Shown here in pieces: positions 45,950-53,156 of a DNA stretch of 64,000 nt (within the stretch, counting starts at the first letter, position 1; the number at the start of each line of letters is the position of its first letter). The DNA comes from Tepidanaerobacteraceae bacterium. Its GTDB lineage: Bacteria > Bacillota > Thermosediminibacteria > Thermosediminibacterales > Tepidanaerobacteraceae. The stretch is taken from contig JANLFP010000011.1 of assembly GCA_024655905.1 (NCBI GenBank), forward strand, positions 49,990 through 113,989, written 5' to 3'. Below the pieces are notes generated by a model. That model was not told the DNA's origin. It searched no databases and saw nothing but the letters and a program-made list of their open reading frames with translations. The position numbers were made by a program, and so were the translations under genes.

Positions 45950-46253
45950 CGACAGGGGACGGTTCTAGTTTTGTCGCATTTGAGAATCTAAATACAATAT
46001 TTTTACTGATACCAAAGATCCTTATTAATTCTTTGATGGCCATTCACGACTTCTTCTTGATATTCATTAAAACTATATACTCTTTCTTCTCTGTCTTTTT
46101 CTCATTCAGGCTATATCCAATTTATTAACTATATCTATGAATTCGTCTTTTAAAATAATTTAAAACAAGGGAGGATGTGACAAAAGATAGAATCATCCCC
46201 TGTCGTACATTGACAGCGGGAGTGCGACAAATGACGAACAGTCCCCTGTAGCA
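45948..46253. repeat. REP-like inverted element (candidate MITE)
   Basis: TGCGACAGGGGACGGTTCTA at the left end and, inverted, the GTGCGACAAATGACGAACAG / CCCCTGTAGCAC sequence at the right end resemble the terminal repeats of REP-associated Y1 transposase units of Clostridia. A second internal inverted half (CATCCCCTGTCGTAC, about 46194) lies next to the right end. The interior of about 220 bp shows no transposase frame, so this is a non-autonomous or deleted copy. Confidence 0.5.
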
Positions 46254-46643
46254 CCCTTCCAAAAAGGAAATATGGTCTTAATGAATGCCTGTTCTTTGGG
46301 GAAAAATACAGGCATATAGGGCGACCTGACCATTTTCACCCATAATGTCAGTAAGCTATCAAAAATTATGTCTCAAACCTGCTGAAAAATGGTGGTATAT
46401 GGGAAAATAAATGAATAAAGATTAGGTTATTATCAAGGTACAGCGAAAAAAGGATAAGATTTAAAATCACGTTTTTAAATGGTGTAACCAAATAGATAAA
46501 CTCTTATTCCTTGCACACGCAAGGTCATTGAAAGTAAAGCGCGTTAATACCCGAAAAATTTAATAAGTGATTGACTGGTACCTCAATCTATCAATCTCTC
46601 AATCTGTCAATTTCCAATCTGTCATGCCAATATTATAAGAAAA
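46254..46643. other. 390 bp with no recognisable gene
   Basis: No ORF with coding character on either strand. It contains a loose run of TCAATCT-type repeats (about 46582-46624) just before the 3' end of the metalloprotease relic. Confidence 0.5.
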
Positions 46644-47031
46644 TTATACAAGATGAAGCATTTCGTGGGCGGTCATAAAGCGAAGCCGCAAATCATCATA
46701 ATATTCAAGGACATTTGCCGGCACGATTATATTATGTACAGGGGTTGGATAAGCAAAAAAGCCCTCTTTTCTCAAAGCAAGGTAAACTTTACCTGTAAGT
46801 TCTGGATATTGTTTGAACATTGGAACAATATACCTTTCTGCATAAATGGCCAATATCCTTTTCCTTTAGGCCCACCGCTTTCTTGAGGGCCATAATCTGT
46901 ATAGGGACCTACATAAAGCAACTTTATATATCATCGTAACTTACATCATCCGCTTTTGCGATGACAGGCTGGAAAGCAAATATATTGCAGATCAATAAGA
47001 ATGTTAAAAGTACTTTTTTAATCCTGACCAC
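46644..47031 (-). pseudogene. broken secreted zinc metalloprotease-like gene
   Basis: On the minus strand a signal peptide (VRIKKVLLTFLLICNIFAFQ) starts at GTG 47031 and continues to about KADDVSYDDI before a stop. A second frame then reads VGPYTDYGPQESGGPKGKG and a third, ending at 46644, gives IYAERYIVPMFKQYPELTG to a C-terminal AHEMLHLV, an HExxH zinc-protease signature at a truncated end. At least two frameshifts and a 3' truncation make it inactive. The parent looks like a small exported metallopeptidase. Confidence 0.55.
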
Positions 47032-47153
47032 CTTCACGTTTTTTTTGTAGCGACAAAAGTTAAAATGGTTTCAAATATTATATCATCATTATTAGTAATC
47101 TCGACCAAATTTTTGTCATTTACTTCAATTTTGCTAACTGCAAGGTAATTAAC

Positions 47154-47489
47154 TTAAATTTTTTTCTTTATACAATTTATTGTTAGTAAAGTTATAATTA
47201 AAAGGCAGAATACAACAGTATATCTATATAAAGTTTTACCTATTCCATAGATATATGCAATAGCTGTAATACTTATTATACCAATAAATATGGTTAAAAA
47301 TAGTTTTGTTCCCCGATTCATATTATTATTTCTAAGCCAATACGGTACCAAAAGGAAACTTAAAGAATATACAAACACATAAACAAAAAAACCAATCCTT
47401 AAATCAAAATCAGAAAACATAGACACTAAAAGACTTATAATGAAGGATATTAATAATAATTTAATTGATTCTTTTACTGTACTTTCCAT
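47154..47489 (-). CDS. hypothetical membrane protein next to intron end
   Basis: 112-residue protein from ATG 47489 with four hydrophobic helices (LLLISFIISLLVSMF, FFVYVFVYSLSFLLVPYW, LFLTIFIGIISITAIAYIYG, YTVVFCLLIITLLTIN). The frame is open 90 bp upstream, but that part is group II intron sequence, so the original 5' end may have been separated by the insertion seven bases before the ATG. No family recognised. Confidence 0.45.
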   Translation of the reverse strand: MESTVKESIKLLLISFIISLLVSMFSDFDLRIGFFVYVFVYSLSFLLVPYWLRNNNMNRGTKLFLTIFIGIISITAIAYIYGIGKTLYRYTVVFCLLIITLLTINCIKKKI

Positions 47490-47495
47490 ATAAAT

Positions 47496-48108
47496 GTCGA
47501 GTAGACGCTCGACTTCCACCTCACTTTTCAATGATGTGTTGAATATGAGAAGGCCGTCCACGCCCCTCACAGAACCCAACGTGCCCTATTAAGGCATTAG
47601 GCTCTTCATATAAGCCTTACACAGCTTGCCAGATGTTCACATATATTCTCGGTTCCGCTATCGGGTGCTTCTCAGGGAGCATCCTATATCGCTTCCATGT
47701 CAGATATGCCCTTTGGCTGCGTTTTGTCAATGTCTTATAGAGTGCGACCATAATGAAGCGATAGAATTTCAGGAGTCTTTTGTAATTCCCTGAGATGCCA
47801 TAGTATTTGTAGTGTCCTATCACTTTCTTGTTCAGCAGTTCTATTATATCGGACGGCTTTCTTTGGATGTTCTCTTTAAGCAAGCCATTCCTTCATGTTC
47901 TGCTTCTTGGCTTTAAGCTTCTTCTTACTGGTGTGGTTTAGTATCGTGTATTTCCCCGTCAGCGTTTCTCCGTTGGCTCGCACGGTTTCCTGCATATGCT
48001 TAAACCCCATCTCACGGCTTTAGCTTCAAGGCTTAAATAACAACGGCTGATTTGGCCTTTCCGTGTAGGCTTCCCACCGGCTATATTCACAGCACCGAAC
48101 TGGCGCAC
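47496..48108 (-). mobile_element. group II intron relic with large internal deletion
   Basis: On the minus strand the left end GTGCGCCAG (48108) matches the usual intron 5' start. The right end has a domain V-like hairpin (about 47604-47572: GAGCC...GGGTTC) followed by TGTGAGGGG and the typical terminal CTACTCGAC ending at 47496. Between them only the C-terminal maturase part of the reverse transcriptase remains. About 0.6 kb survives of an element normally near 2 kb. Confidence 0.7.
47617..47979 (-). pseudogene. group II intron reverse transcriptase/maturase, C-terminal fragment
   Basis: Minus-strand reading gives KKKLKAKKQNMKEWL, then after a frameshift at about 47882 KENIQRKPSDIIELLNKK, VIGHYKYYGISGNYKRLLKF and PIAEPRIYVNIWQAV, stopping at 47617. 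This is the maturase (domain X) end of bacterial group II intron proteins. The polymerase domains and the start are deleted, so it is not functional. Confidence 0.75.
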
Positions 48109-48145
48109 CACCCTGGATAATTATGCCATGAGTAAGGAAATTATT

Positions 48146-48175
48146 CAAGCCTGACCCCTTTAATTCTGACTGTCA
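48146..48175. repeat. REP-like sequence
   Basis: TTCAAGCCTGACCCCTTTAATTCTGAC resembles half-repeats that flank REP-associated transposases in Clostridia. It lies next to the intron relic, in 48109-48307, where no gene is visible. Confidence 0.3.
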
Positions 48176-48307
48176 TTCTTGAGTTATTTATCCATTATGT
48201 TAATATATTATTATAAAATACATCGCAAGTATAAACTAATGATAGTGATTTTGAAGAGGTTGTAAAATAATTATAATCATTTTTGCAGGAGGGAGGATAA
48301 GATTTAA

Positions 48308-48496
48308 ATGGTTATTCGCAAGCTTTTGATTATTTTATTAATGGTTCTGCTTTTAACCGGCTGCAGTCAAAATTCTTCTAACCTTATTTATAATAAAGAA
48401 AAAATTGATATGATAGATATCCAAGGAGTTAATGAATCAAACTCTGCAGTTGACTATCCATCAATAGAAGATTTACCCACAATAAAAAGATATTAA
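48308..48496 (+). CDS. small lipoprotein, possibly 5' half of a frameshifted gene
   Basis: 62 residues: MVIRKLLIILLMVLLLTGC with a clear lipobox (LLTGC, Cys 19), then an Asn/Ser-rich stretch. GCAGGAGGGAGG precedes the ATG. The frame stops at 48496, 3 bp before the next ORF in another frame; the two together would make a lipoprotein of about 157 residues. Function unknown. From 48352 on it lies in duplicated segment B. Confidence 0.55.
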   Translation: MVIRKLLIILLMVLLLTGCSQNSSNLIYNKEKIDMIDIQGVNESNSAVDYPSIEDLPTIKRY

Positions 48497-48830
48497 GTTT
48501 GATAGATAATATTGAAGTTAGAAAATTATCACCAGATGAAGAAAACAATATTTTAGCTAACGGTAAAAAAATGCAACAAAAAGGCAATTATTTTATTTCA
48601 CTTAATAATACAAAAGAAACCAGTCCTGCAAAATCTCTTTGCGGGCTTCTCATTTTAAAAGAAGGTAAATTAATTTTCCCGGATATAAAGACAATGACAG
48701 GCAAACAGAGAACCGTTTCATACATTCCGGTTGATGATGTTTCGGACATAGTCCAGGAGTTGTTAGAAATAATAGAAAATCGCTAAAATGAAAAGTTCAA
48801 TATGGTTATATTAGTTATATTCAGGGCCTG
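48352..48830 (+). repeat. 479-bp duplicated segment, copy B
   Basis: Partner of 45471-45949. Here the segment is continuous with an intact lipoprotein start and ribosome site, so this is the donor copy. Confidence 0.93.
48499..48786 (+). CDS. hypothetical 95-residue protein, copy B
   Basis: TTG-start frame directly after the lipoprotein stop. Contains KSLCGLLILKEGKLIFPDIK and TVSYIPVDDVSDIVQELLEI, globular in character, no family recognised. It most likely is the C-terminal half of the lipoprotein gene, put out of frame by an indel just before 48499; no own ribosome site is visible. Confidence 0.5.
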   Translation: MIDNIEVRKLSPDEENNILANGKKMQQKGNYFISLNNTKETSPAKSLCGLLILKEGKLIFPDIKTMTGKQRTVSYIPVDDVSDIVQELLEIIENR

Positions 48831-48866
48831 TTTTTTGATTAATAATCGATAAAGTAGTTATTCAAA

Positions 48867-49112
48867 TTATTTTGTATTGCTATTTTTATTCCCAAAGATG
48901 CTGTGAAGTGTATCAATAATTGCAAAAGTACAAGAAATTATTATCCCTCCAAGAATATATAATGCAGTTTTAATAGTCGATAATGAATTTATAACAATAT
49001 GTGGATTTCTAAGAGAAAAAAGGACATCAGCTATCCCATATGATAAGAGAAACATTAAATAGATTGTTAGAAGACCTATTAAGATATACTTTATATATTT
49101 TCTCTGATCCAT
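48867..49112 (-). CDS. small membrane protein
   Basis: 81 residues with two hydrophobic helices (YILIGLLTIYLMFLLSYGIA; TALYILGGIIISCTFAII) and charged ends. TAGGAGGCTTTCAA before the ATG on the minus strand supports a real gene. Downstream of the secreted protein at 49235-50101 and separated from it by a strong hairpin. No function assigned. Confidence 0.65.
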   Translation of the reverse strand: MDQRKYIKYILIGLLTIYLMFLLSYGIADVLFSLRNPHIVINSLSTIKTALYILGGIIISCTFAIIDTLHSIFGNKNSNTK

Positions 49113-49151
49113 TTGAAAGCCTCCTATGATTTTTTACAATGCTATTTTATT

Positions 49152-49201
49152 AAAATATTCTACGGAAGTAAATATTTTTTTTAACTTCCGTAGAATATTT
49201 T
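49152..49201 (-). terminator. 18-bp perfect hairpin between two minus-strand genes
   Basis: AAAATATTCTACGGAAGT (49152-49169) and ACTTCCGTAGAATATTTT (49184-49201) pair perfectly over a 14-base loop. The stem ends in TTTT on both strands, so it can act as a bidirectional terminator; it follows the secreted-protein gene. Confidence 0.7.
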
Positions 49202-49234
49202 GTCTCACTCTAATATTACTGTTACATATATTTA

Positions 49235-50101
49235 TTATAATTCTTCATGTATATATTCATAATCATATTCTTTGCATGAATCTGGTACAATTGAAAAGCC
49301 GATATTAAAAGGATATCCTATTCCTGGTGCAAGATCTACAGTACTATGACCATATGATATTTTCATTGCAGCTTCAGATACTCTTCCTACTTTTGATAGT
49401 CTTATATATCCATATCCATAGTCAGACCAATCATAATCGAGGGGTTGACTTGAAACATTTATACACATGTCCCAAGTACTTTGTGCTGCACCAGAAGCTG
49501 CTACAGGGTCTACTGATTTACTTTTATAAAAAGTATTTCCTTCTCTATAGTTTCTATATCTGACTTTGTGATAAGTATAAGCAGTAGATGTATCTATATA
49601 CATATTAGGGTCCCAACCGATAGCAATTATATCTTCATCCATTTCGAATGGTGCTGCTGACCATTGCCATGCCCATTTTACTCTAAAATATGTTTTGTTT
49701 TCTGATGAATTATACTGAAAATATACTGTTTCAGCAGTAAGATCCAACAATGAAGCTAGAGCAATTATTTCTTCTTCAGTTCCACTAAAATTTTTTAATT
49801 TATTAATTTGATCTTCTGTATATCCCAGATTGTGTAAAGTATTTTTATCTAACTTACTTCTTTCTCTCAATTTTTCTGCATAGTCAAAATTTCTTATTTC
49901 AGTTATCTCATTTTCAGAATATCCTAATTCTTTCAAATCACTATCTGTCTTTTCTTTTAGTTGTTTTAAATGGATATATTCATTTATATTAATTGTGACT
50001 TTATTTTTTGTATTGTCATTACTGGCAGCTAATGCAAAACCGTTGAAAGTTAAAATAATCATTAATACTACGAGCAAGGACATTTTAAAATATTTTTTCA
50101 T
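49235..50101 (-). CDS. secreted hypothetical protein
   Basis: 288 residues. Signal peptide (MKKYFKMSLLVVLMIILTF, cleavage after ALA), a helical N-terminal half with repeated L-x-x-L-G-Y-(S/T)-E-(N/D)-(E/Q)-I segments (KELGYSENEITEI; HNLGYTEDQINKL), then a beta-rich, Trp/Tyr-rich C-terminal half (YFRVKWAWQWSAAPFEMDEDIIAIGWD). ATG 50101 is chosen over an upstream in-frame start because GAGGAGG precedes it. No known domain recognised; the helical repeats may be small helical-hairpin modules. Confidence 0.75.
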   Translation of the reverse strand: MKKYFKMSLLVVLMIILTFNGFALAASNDNTKNKVTININEYIHLKQLKEKTDSDLKELGYSENEITEIRNFDYAEKLRERSKLDKNTLHNLGYTEDQINKLKNFSGTEEEIIALASLLDLTAETVYFQYNSSENKTYFRVKWAWQWSAAPFEMDEDIIAIGWDPNMYIDTSTAYTYHKVRYRNYREGNTFYKSKSVDPVAASGAAQSTWDMCINVSSQPLDYDWSDYGYGYIRLSKVGRVSEAAMKISYGHSTVDLAPGIGYPFNIGFSIVPDSCKEYDYEYIHEEL

Positions 50102-50284
50102 ACTCAGAAACCTCCTCAATTTGTTGGGATTCATAAATTAAAATTGCATTCATAGTTTAATGCCCAAAGGAATCATCTTCTTTCTTGCATCTTCTCTGCA
50201 TAAAAATACTACTACAAAAATCTAGCAAAAAAGTTTTTTAAATTTCTACTTAGATTTTAGTACATATCAAATAATGTTTGTTTT

Positions 50285-50428
50285 TTACGGCCATTCCGCG
50301 TCATTTAAAGTTATTACTTCAATTATTTTTTCTCCGGATTGATTAGGATAGATTTTATTGCTTACATTTACACTTAATACGTTGAAGAATACAGCACACG
50401 AAAGTATCAGAAGTAATATCCTCTTCAT
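50285..50428 (-). CDS. 47-residue exported peptide, candidate signalling pro-peptide
   Basis: ATG 50428 on the minus strand, with AGAGGTGAT just upstream, opens a 47-codon frame ending at TAA 50287-50285. The product is a hydrophobic secretion signal (MKRILLLILSCAVFFNVLSV) followed by a short polar tail ending TLNDAEWP. Size and layout match pro-peptides of Phr/NprX/Pap-type signals. It lies 275 bp from, and divergent to, an HTH-TPR regulator (50704) of the kind such peptides control. The pairing is inferred from position. Confidence 0.55.
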   Translation of the reverse strand: MKRILLLILSCAVFFNVLSVNVSNKIYPNQSGEKIIEVITLNDAEWP

Positions 50429-50703
50429 TTATATCACCTCTTTTTGCTTAATATGGAATATTATGACTCAATTATAGTTAATTTTATATTAATTATCCAA
50501 TAGATTGTCTTAAAAAATATTCTGTCATATCATTTAAAATTTACTACTATGCCGTTAAAATAGATTATCATTCGTTCGCAAGCGCCATAAATTGGCATAT
50601 CTGTCTAATCCAATCTTGATTTATCAGGTTATTTGCTGTTTTTCTTGACTTATTTATGCGCCATGTTAATATATTGTTATAAGTATTTGCGGAGGTAATC
50701 TTG

Positions 50704-52068
50704 ATGGGCGGTTTTTTGGGTGAAAAAATTAAGAAGCGGAGAAAGGAGCTATTTCTCAAGCAAAAGGATCTGGCTGGTGAAGATTTTACTACCAGTTTTA
50801 TAAGCCAAATCGAGAAAGGAAAGCTGAATCCGTCTTTAAAAACCCTTGAGATACTCGCAAGAAGGCTGGAAGTTCCGGCGGCTTATCTGCTGGAAGAGGA
50901 AAGGGAGTCGGTGGTGTCGGTGGATAGCGACACGGTCAATCATCTCATAGGCCTTTTTGCAAAATTTGAGCTGGATGTCAGTTCTTCCGACTACGCTGGG
51001 GCTCTTGAAGTTATAGGCAAGTTAAAATCCAAAATGCAGGAATTGGGCATTGATACTTATTGCTTTTTGTGCGACTATTATGCGGCCAGAGTGTATTTTG
51101 GTTTCAATAAGTATGATGAATGTATAAAAGTTTGCAATGATATCCTGCAGAAGTTAATCAATTATGAAATGCATGATAAGCTGGCCGTGTGTTTGTATAT
51201 GATGGGCATGTGCTTCGAAAAGCTGTCGGAGTATGAAAAGGCCGGGGAGCATTTTGCAAGGTGCCTTGAGGTTATGGAAGACAATAATTTGAGTTTGTAT
51301 GAAATCATGGCTGAATCTCTGGTAAAGCTTGGTTCCATATACGGCAGGCAAGGGTCATATGTGAAAGCCATGGAGTATTACCGCCGGGCTTTCGAGACAT
51401 CAAAAAGGGAGAACTGCCATCGATATATAGGAGATTGTTATACCGGCATGGGGCTATGCTGCTATTATCTGAAGGATTACCCGGAAAGTTTGAATCATCT
51501 TGGCAAGGCTCTTTCGCTTTACAGGTTAATTGGATACGATTATGGCGTTGCTATGGCTCAAAACAACATGGGCATGGTCTATATCAAGCAGGATAAGACG
51601 GATGAAGCGCTTGAGTGTTTTAAGGACAGCGTAAGGCTTTACCGGAAAATAAACAGACCTCTGAGCGAGGCCAGGAGTCTGAACGAGATAGCAAATATCT
51701 ATATTCAAAGGAAGGAATATAAGGAGTGCCTGAAATACTGCAGGAGGGTTCGTGATATTTTGCATATGAACCATGATGAGATAATAATGGCACATAATCT
51801 TGAGATCCTGGGAAAGTTTTTGTATGGAATAGGCAAGAAGAAATGGGCTTTGAAGGCCCTGAAAAAGGCCGCAGGCATATTTGAAAAACATGACGTCTTG
51901 GATTCTAACCTGGCTGATACCTACTCGGTCATGGCAAATGTATATATGGAAATAGGCGAAAATGAGGCTGCCAAGGCCATGTTCAACAGATCGATCAAGA
52001 TTCTATCGAAAAGCAGTGAAAAGCCGTTGGAAACTGAAGGAGACGGTATCCTTGAGCATAAAATATGA
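50704..52068 (+). CDS. HTH-TPR transcriptional regulator (RRNPP-like)
   Basis: 454 residues: an N-terminal Cro/C1-type helix-turn-helix (LGEKIKKRRKELFLKQKDLAG; SFISQIEKGKLNPSLKTLEILARRL), then about nine tetratricopeptide repeats (for example MMGMCFEKLSEYEKAGEHF; GLCCYYLKDYPESLNHLGKALSLY; NNMGMVYIKQDKTDEALECF). This is the layout of peptide-binding quorum regulators such as NprR (about 420 residues). ATG 50704 is preceded by GGAGGTAATC. The small secreted peptide gene divergent to it is a possible ligand source. HTH-TPR proteins of Clostridia are also found with no known peptide. Confidence 0.85.
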   Translation: MGGFLGEKIKKRRKELFLKQKDLAGEDFTTSFISQIEKGKLNPSLKTLEILARRLEVPAAYLLEEERESVVSVDSDTVNHLIGLFAKFELDVSSSDYAGALEVIGKLKSKMQELGIDTYCFLCDYYAARVYFGFNKYDECIKVCNDILQKLINYEMHDKLAVCLYMMGMCFEKLSEYEKAGEHFARCLEVMEDNNLSLYEIMAESLVKLGSIYGRQGSYVKAMEYYRRAFETSKRENCHRYIGDCYTGMGLCCYYLKDYPESLNHLGKALSLYRLIGYDYGVAMAQNNMGMVYIKQDKTDEALECFKDSVRLYRKINRPLSEARSLNEIANIYIQRKEYKECLKYCRRVRDILHMNHDEIIMAHNLEILGKFLYGIGKKKWALKALKKAAGIFEKHDVLDSNLADTYSVMANVYMEIGENEAAKAMFNRSIKILSKSSEKPLETEGDGILEHKI

Positions 52069-52307
52069 TATATACATTACCTTTCCTTCCATTCATGATG
52101 TGCTTGCCATGGAAAAGGCACGCATACCGAAGGAAAATAACAGAAGTAATAGAGAATATAATCAAAGAATTAAAAGACGCTCTTAAAACAGACGACCTTA
52201 TCATAGAAGAATGCAACAAAATACTTCTGGAACTTAGCACCCTGGCCGAGGAACTATTCAGAGAAGAGTTAAAAAATATAAAGTTAAGAATAAACCTGCC
52301 TCTATAA
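52065..52307 (+). CDS. short ORF after the HTH-TPR gene, probably a frameshifted DUF3343-like fragment
   Basis: Two readings compete. A TTG at 52052 with AAGGAG upstream gives SIKYDIYITFPSIHDVLAMEKA, like the N-terminus of DUF3343 proteins, then loses sense and stops at 52186. The ATG frame at 52065 is noise at first but from about 52120 reads a helical, protein-like tail (ITEVIENIIKELKDALKTDD; IIEECNKILLELSTLAEELF) to 52307. One frameshift near 52120 would join them. I regard it as a decayed or chimeric small gene. Confidence 0.35.
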   Translation: MIYTLPFLPFMMCLPWKRHAYRRKITEVIENIIKELKDALKTDDLIIEECNKILLELSTLAEELFREELKNIKLRINLPL

Positions 52308-52328
52308 AGGGCAGGTTTATTCTTAACT
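52282..52328 (+). terminator. 19-bp perfect hairpin at 3' end of the HTH-TPR unit
   Basis: AGTTAAGAATAAACCTGCC (52282-52300) pairs perfectly with 52310-52328 over a 9-base loop. The last codons of the preceding ORF lie in the stem. No long T-run, but the right arm contains TTTATTCTT. It closes the unit before the BREX locus. Confidence 0.65.
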
Positions 52329-52369
52329 GTGCTTGACGTTTCATGAGTGGTTATGCCCGAATCTGTCGC

Positions 52370-52399
52370 TTGACTTTTTTGCCTTTGTTACCGCATATA
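52370..52399 (+). promoter_or_regulatory. possible sigma-70 promoter of the BREX locus
   Basis: TTGACT (52370-52375) and CATATA (52394-52399) spaced by 18 bases, about 110 bp before brxF. Weak -10 match; a candidate only. Confidence 0.3.
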
Positions 52400-52508
52400 A
52401 AGCAGGATTTTGGCGATTTCTGGAGAATTCTTATTAAATCAAAGGATTTTTGATTATTGGCATAGTTTCAAAGCAATATAAATTGATTAAGAACGGCCTG
52501 GTGGGGAA

Positions 52509-53000
52509 ATGTTAAAGGAACTTAACATAAAAAATGCCATAAAGATATTGCCGCATAAATATTACAAACTCATTCTGGTTGTGGGGCCGAAAGATCGGCA
52601 AATCTCCGGCATATTGAAGAAGCTATCTTTGGAATTCGGCTATGACTACATCAATTTAAATCTAAAACTTTCCGAAAGGCTCATTCGCATTCCCTTTGAT
52701 GAGCGCTGTTTTTATGTGGAGGAATATGTAAACGAGATAATCGAATCGTATCACGGCAGTCTGTTGATATTGGATAACATCGAAATTCTTTTCGAAAAGC
52801 ATCTTAAGATAGACCCTTTGCTTTTGCTGAAGAACTTGAGCCGCTATAAAGCCTATATAGTTCACTGGAACGGAAAGGTGGAGGACGGGCACCTAATATA
52901 TGCAGTTCCCCAACATCCGGATTTTGCAAAATACAGAATGGATGAACATGACTACATTGTGATCAATACAGTGCAAGAAAAACAAGGTAACATCGATTAA
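52509..53000 (+). CDS. brxF: BrxF, small P-loop-type protein of BREX type 3
   Basis: 163 residues. NIKNAIKILPHKYYKLILVVG, INLNLKLSERLIRIPFDERC, LLILDNIEILFEKHLKIDPLLLLKNLSRYKAYIVHWNG and LIYAVPQHPDFAKYRM follow the pattern of BREX-3 BrxF proteins as I know them. The Walker B-like LILDNIEILF is intact, but where Walker A should be (VVGP....GKT/S) the sequence is VVGPKDRQISGILKKL, without the GK[ST]. ATP binding is therefore doubtful. TGGGGAAATG with a GG-rich region precedes the start. First gene of the BREX set. Confidence 0.75.
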   Translation: MLKELNIKNAIKILPHKYYKLILVVGPKDRQISGILKKLSLEFGYDYINLNLKLSERLIRIPFDERCFYVEEYVNEIIESYHGSLLILDNIEILFEKHLKIDPLLLLKNLSRYKAYIVHWNGKVEDGHLIYAVPQHPDFAKYRMDEHDYIVINTVQEKQGNID

Positions 53001-53156
53001 GAAATTAAAAAGTCATTAATCCAGCGTATTCCGGCGTACAGCGGGGCATGTGCTTAAAATGCTGAAAGGGCAGGTGCCAGTCCGCCTCCGACAGGAAGCT
53101 GATTTTTTACCTGGAATCATCTTTAATAATACCAGCCGAAGAAAAGGGGGATAACT

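Noticed and set aside
50568..50759. 63-codon minus-strand ORF
   Set aside because: Overlaps the start of the HTH-TPR gene on the opposite strand; no ribosome site and unlikely composition.
53022..53150. Open frame between brxF and brxC (reads KMLKGQVPVRLRQEADF)
   Set aside because: Only 34-43 codons, no good ribosome site, no family resemblance; treated as intergenic.
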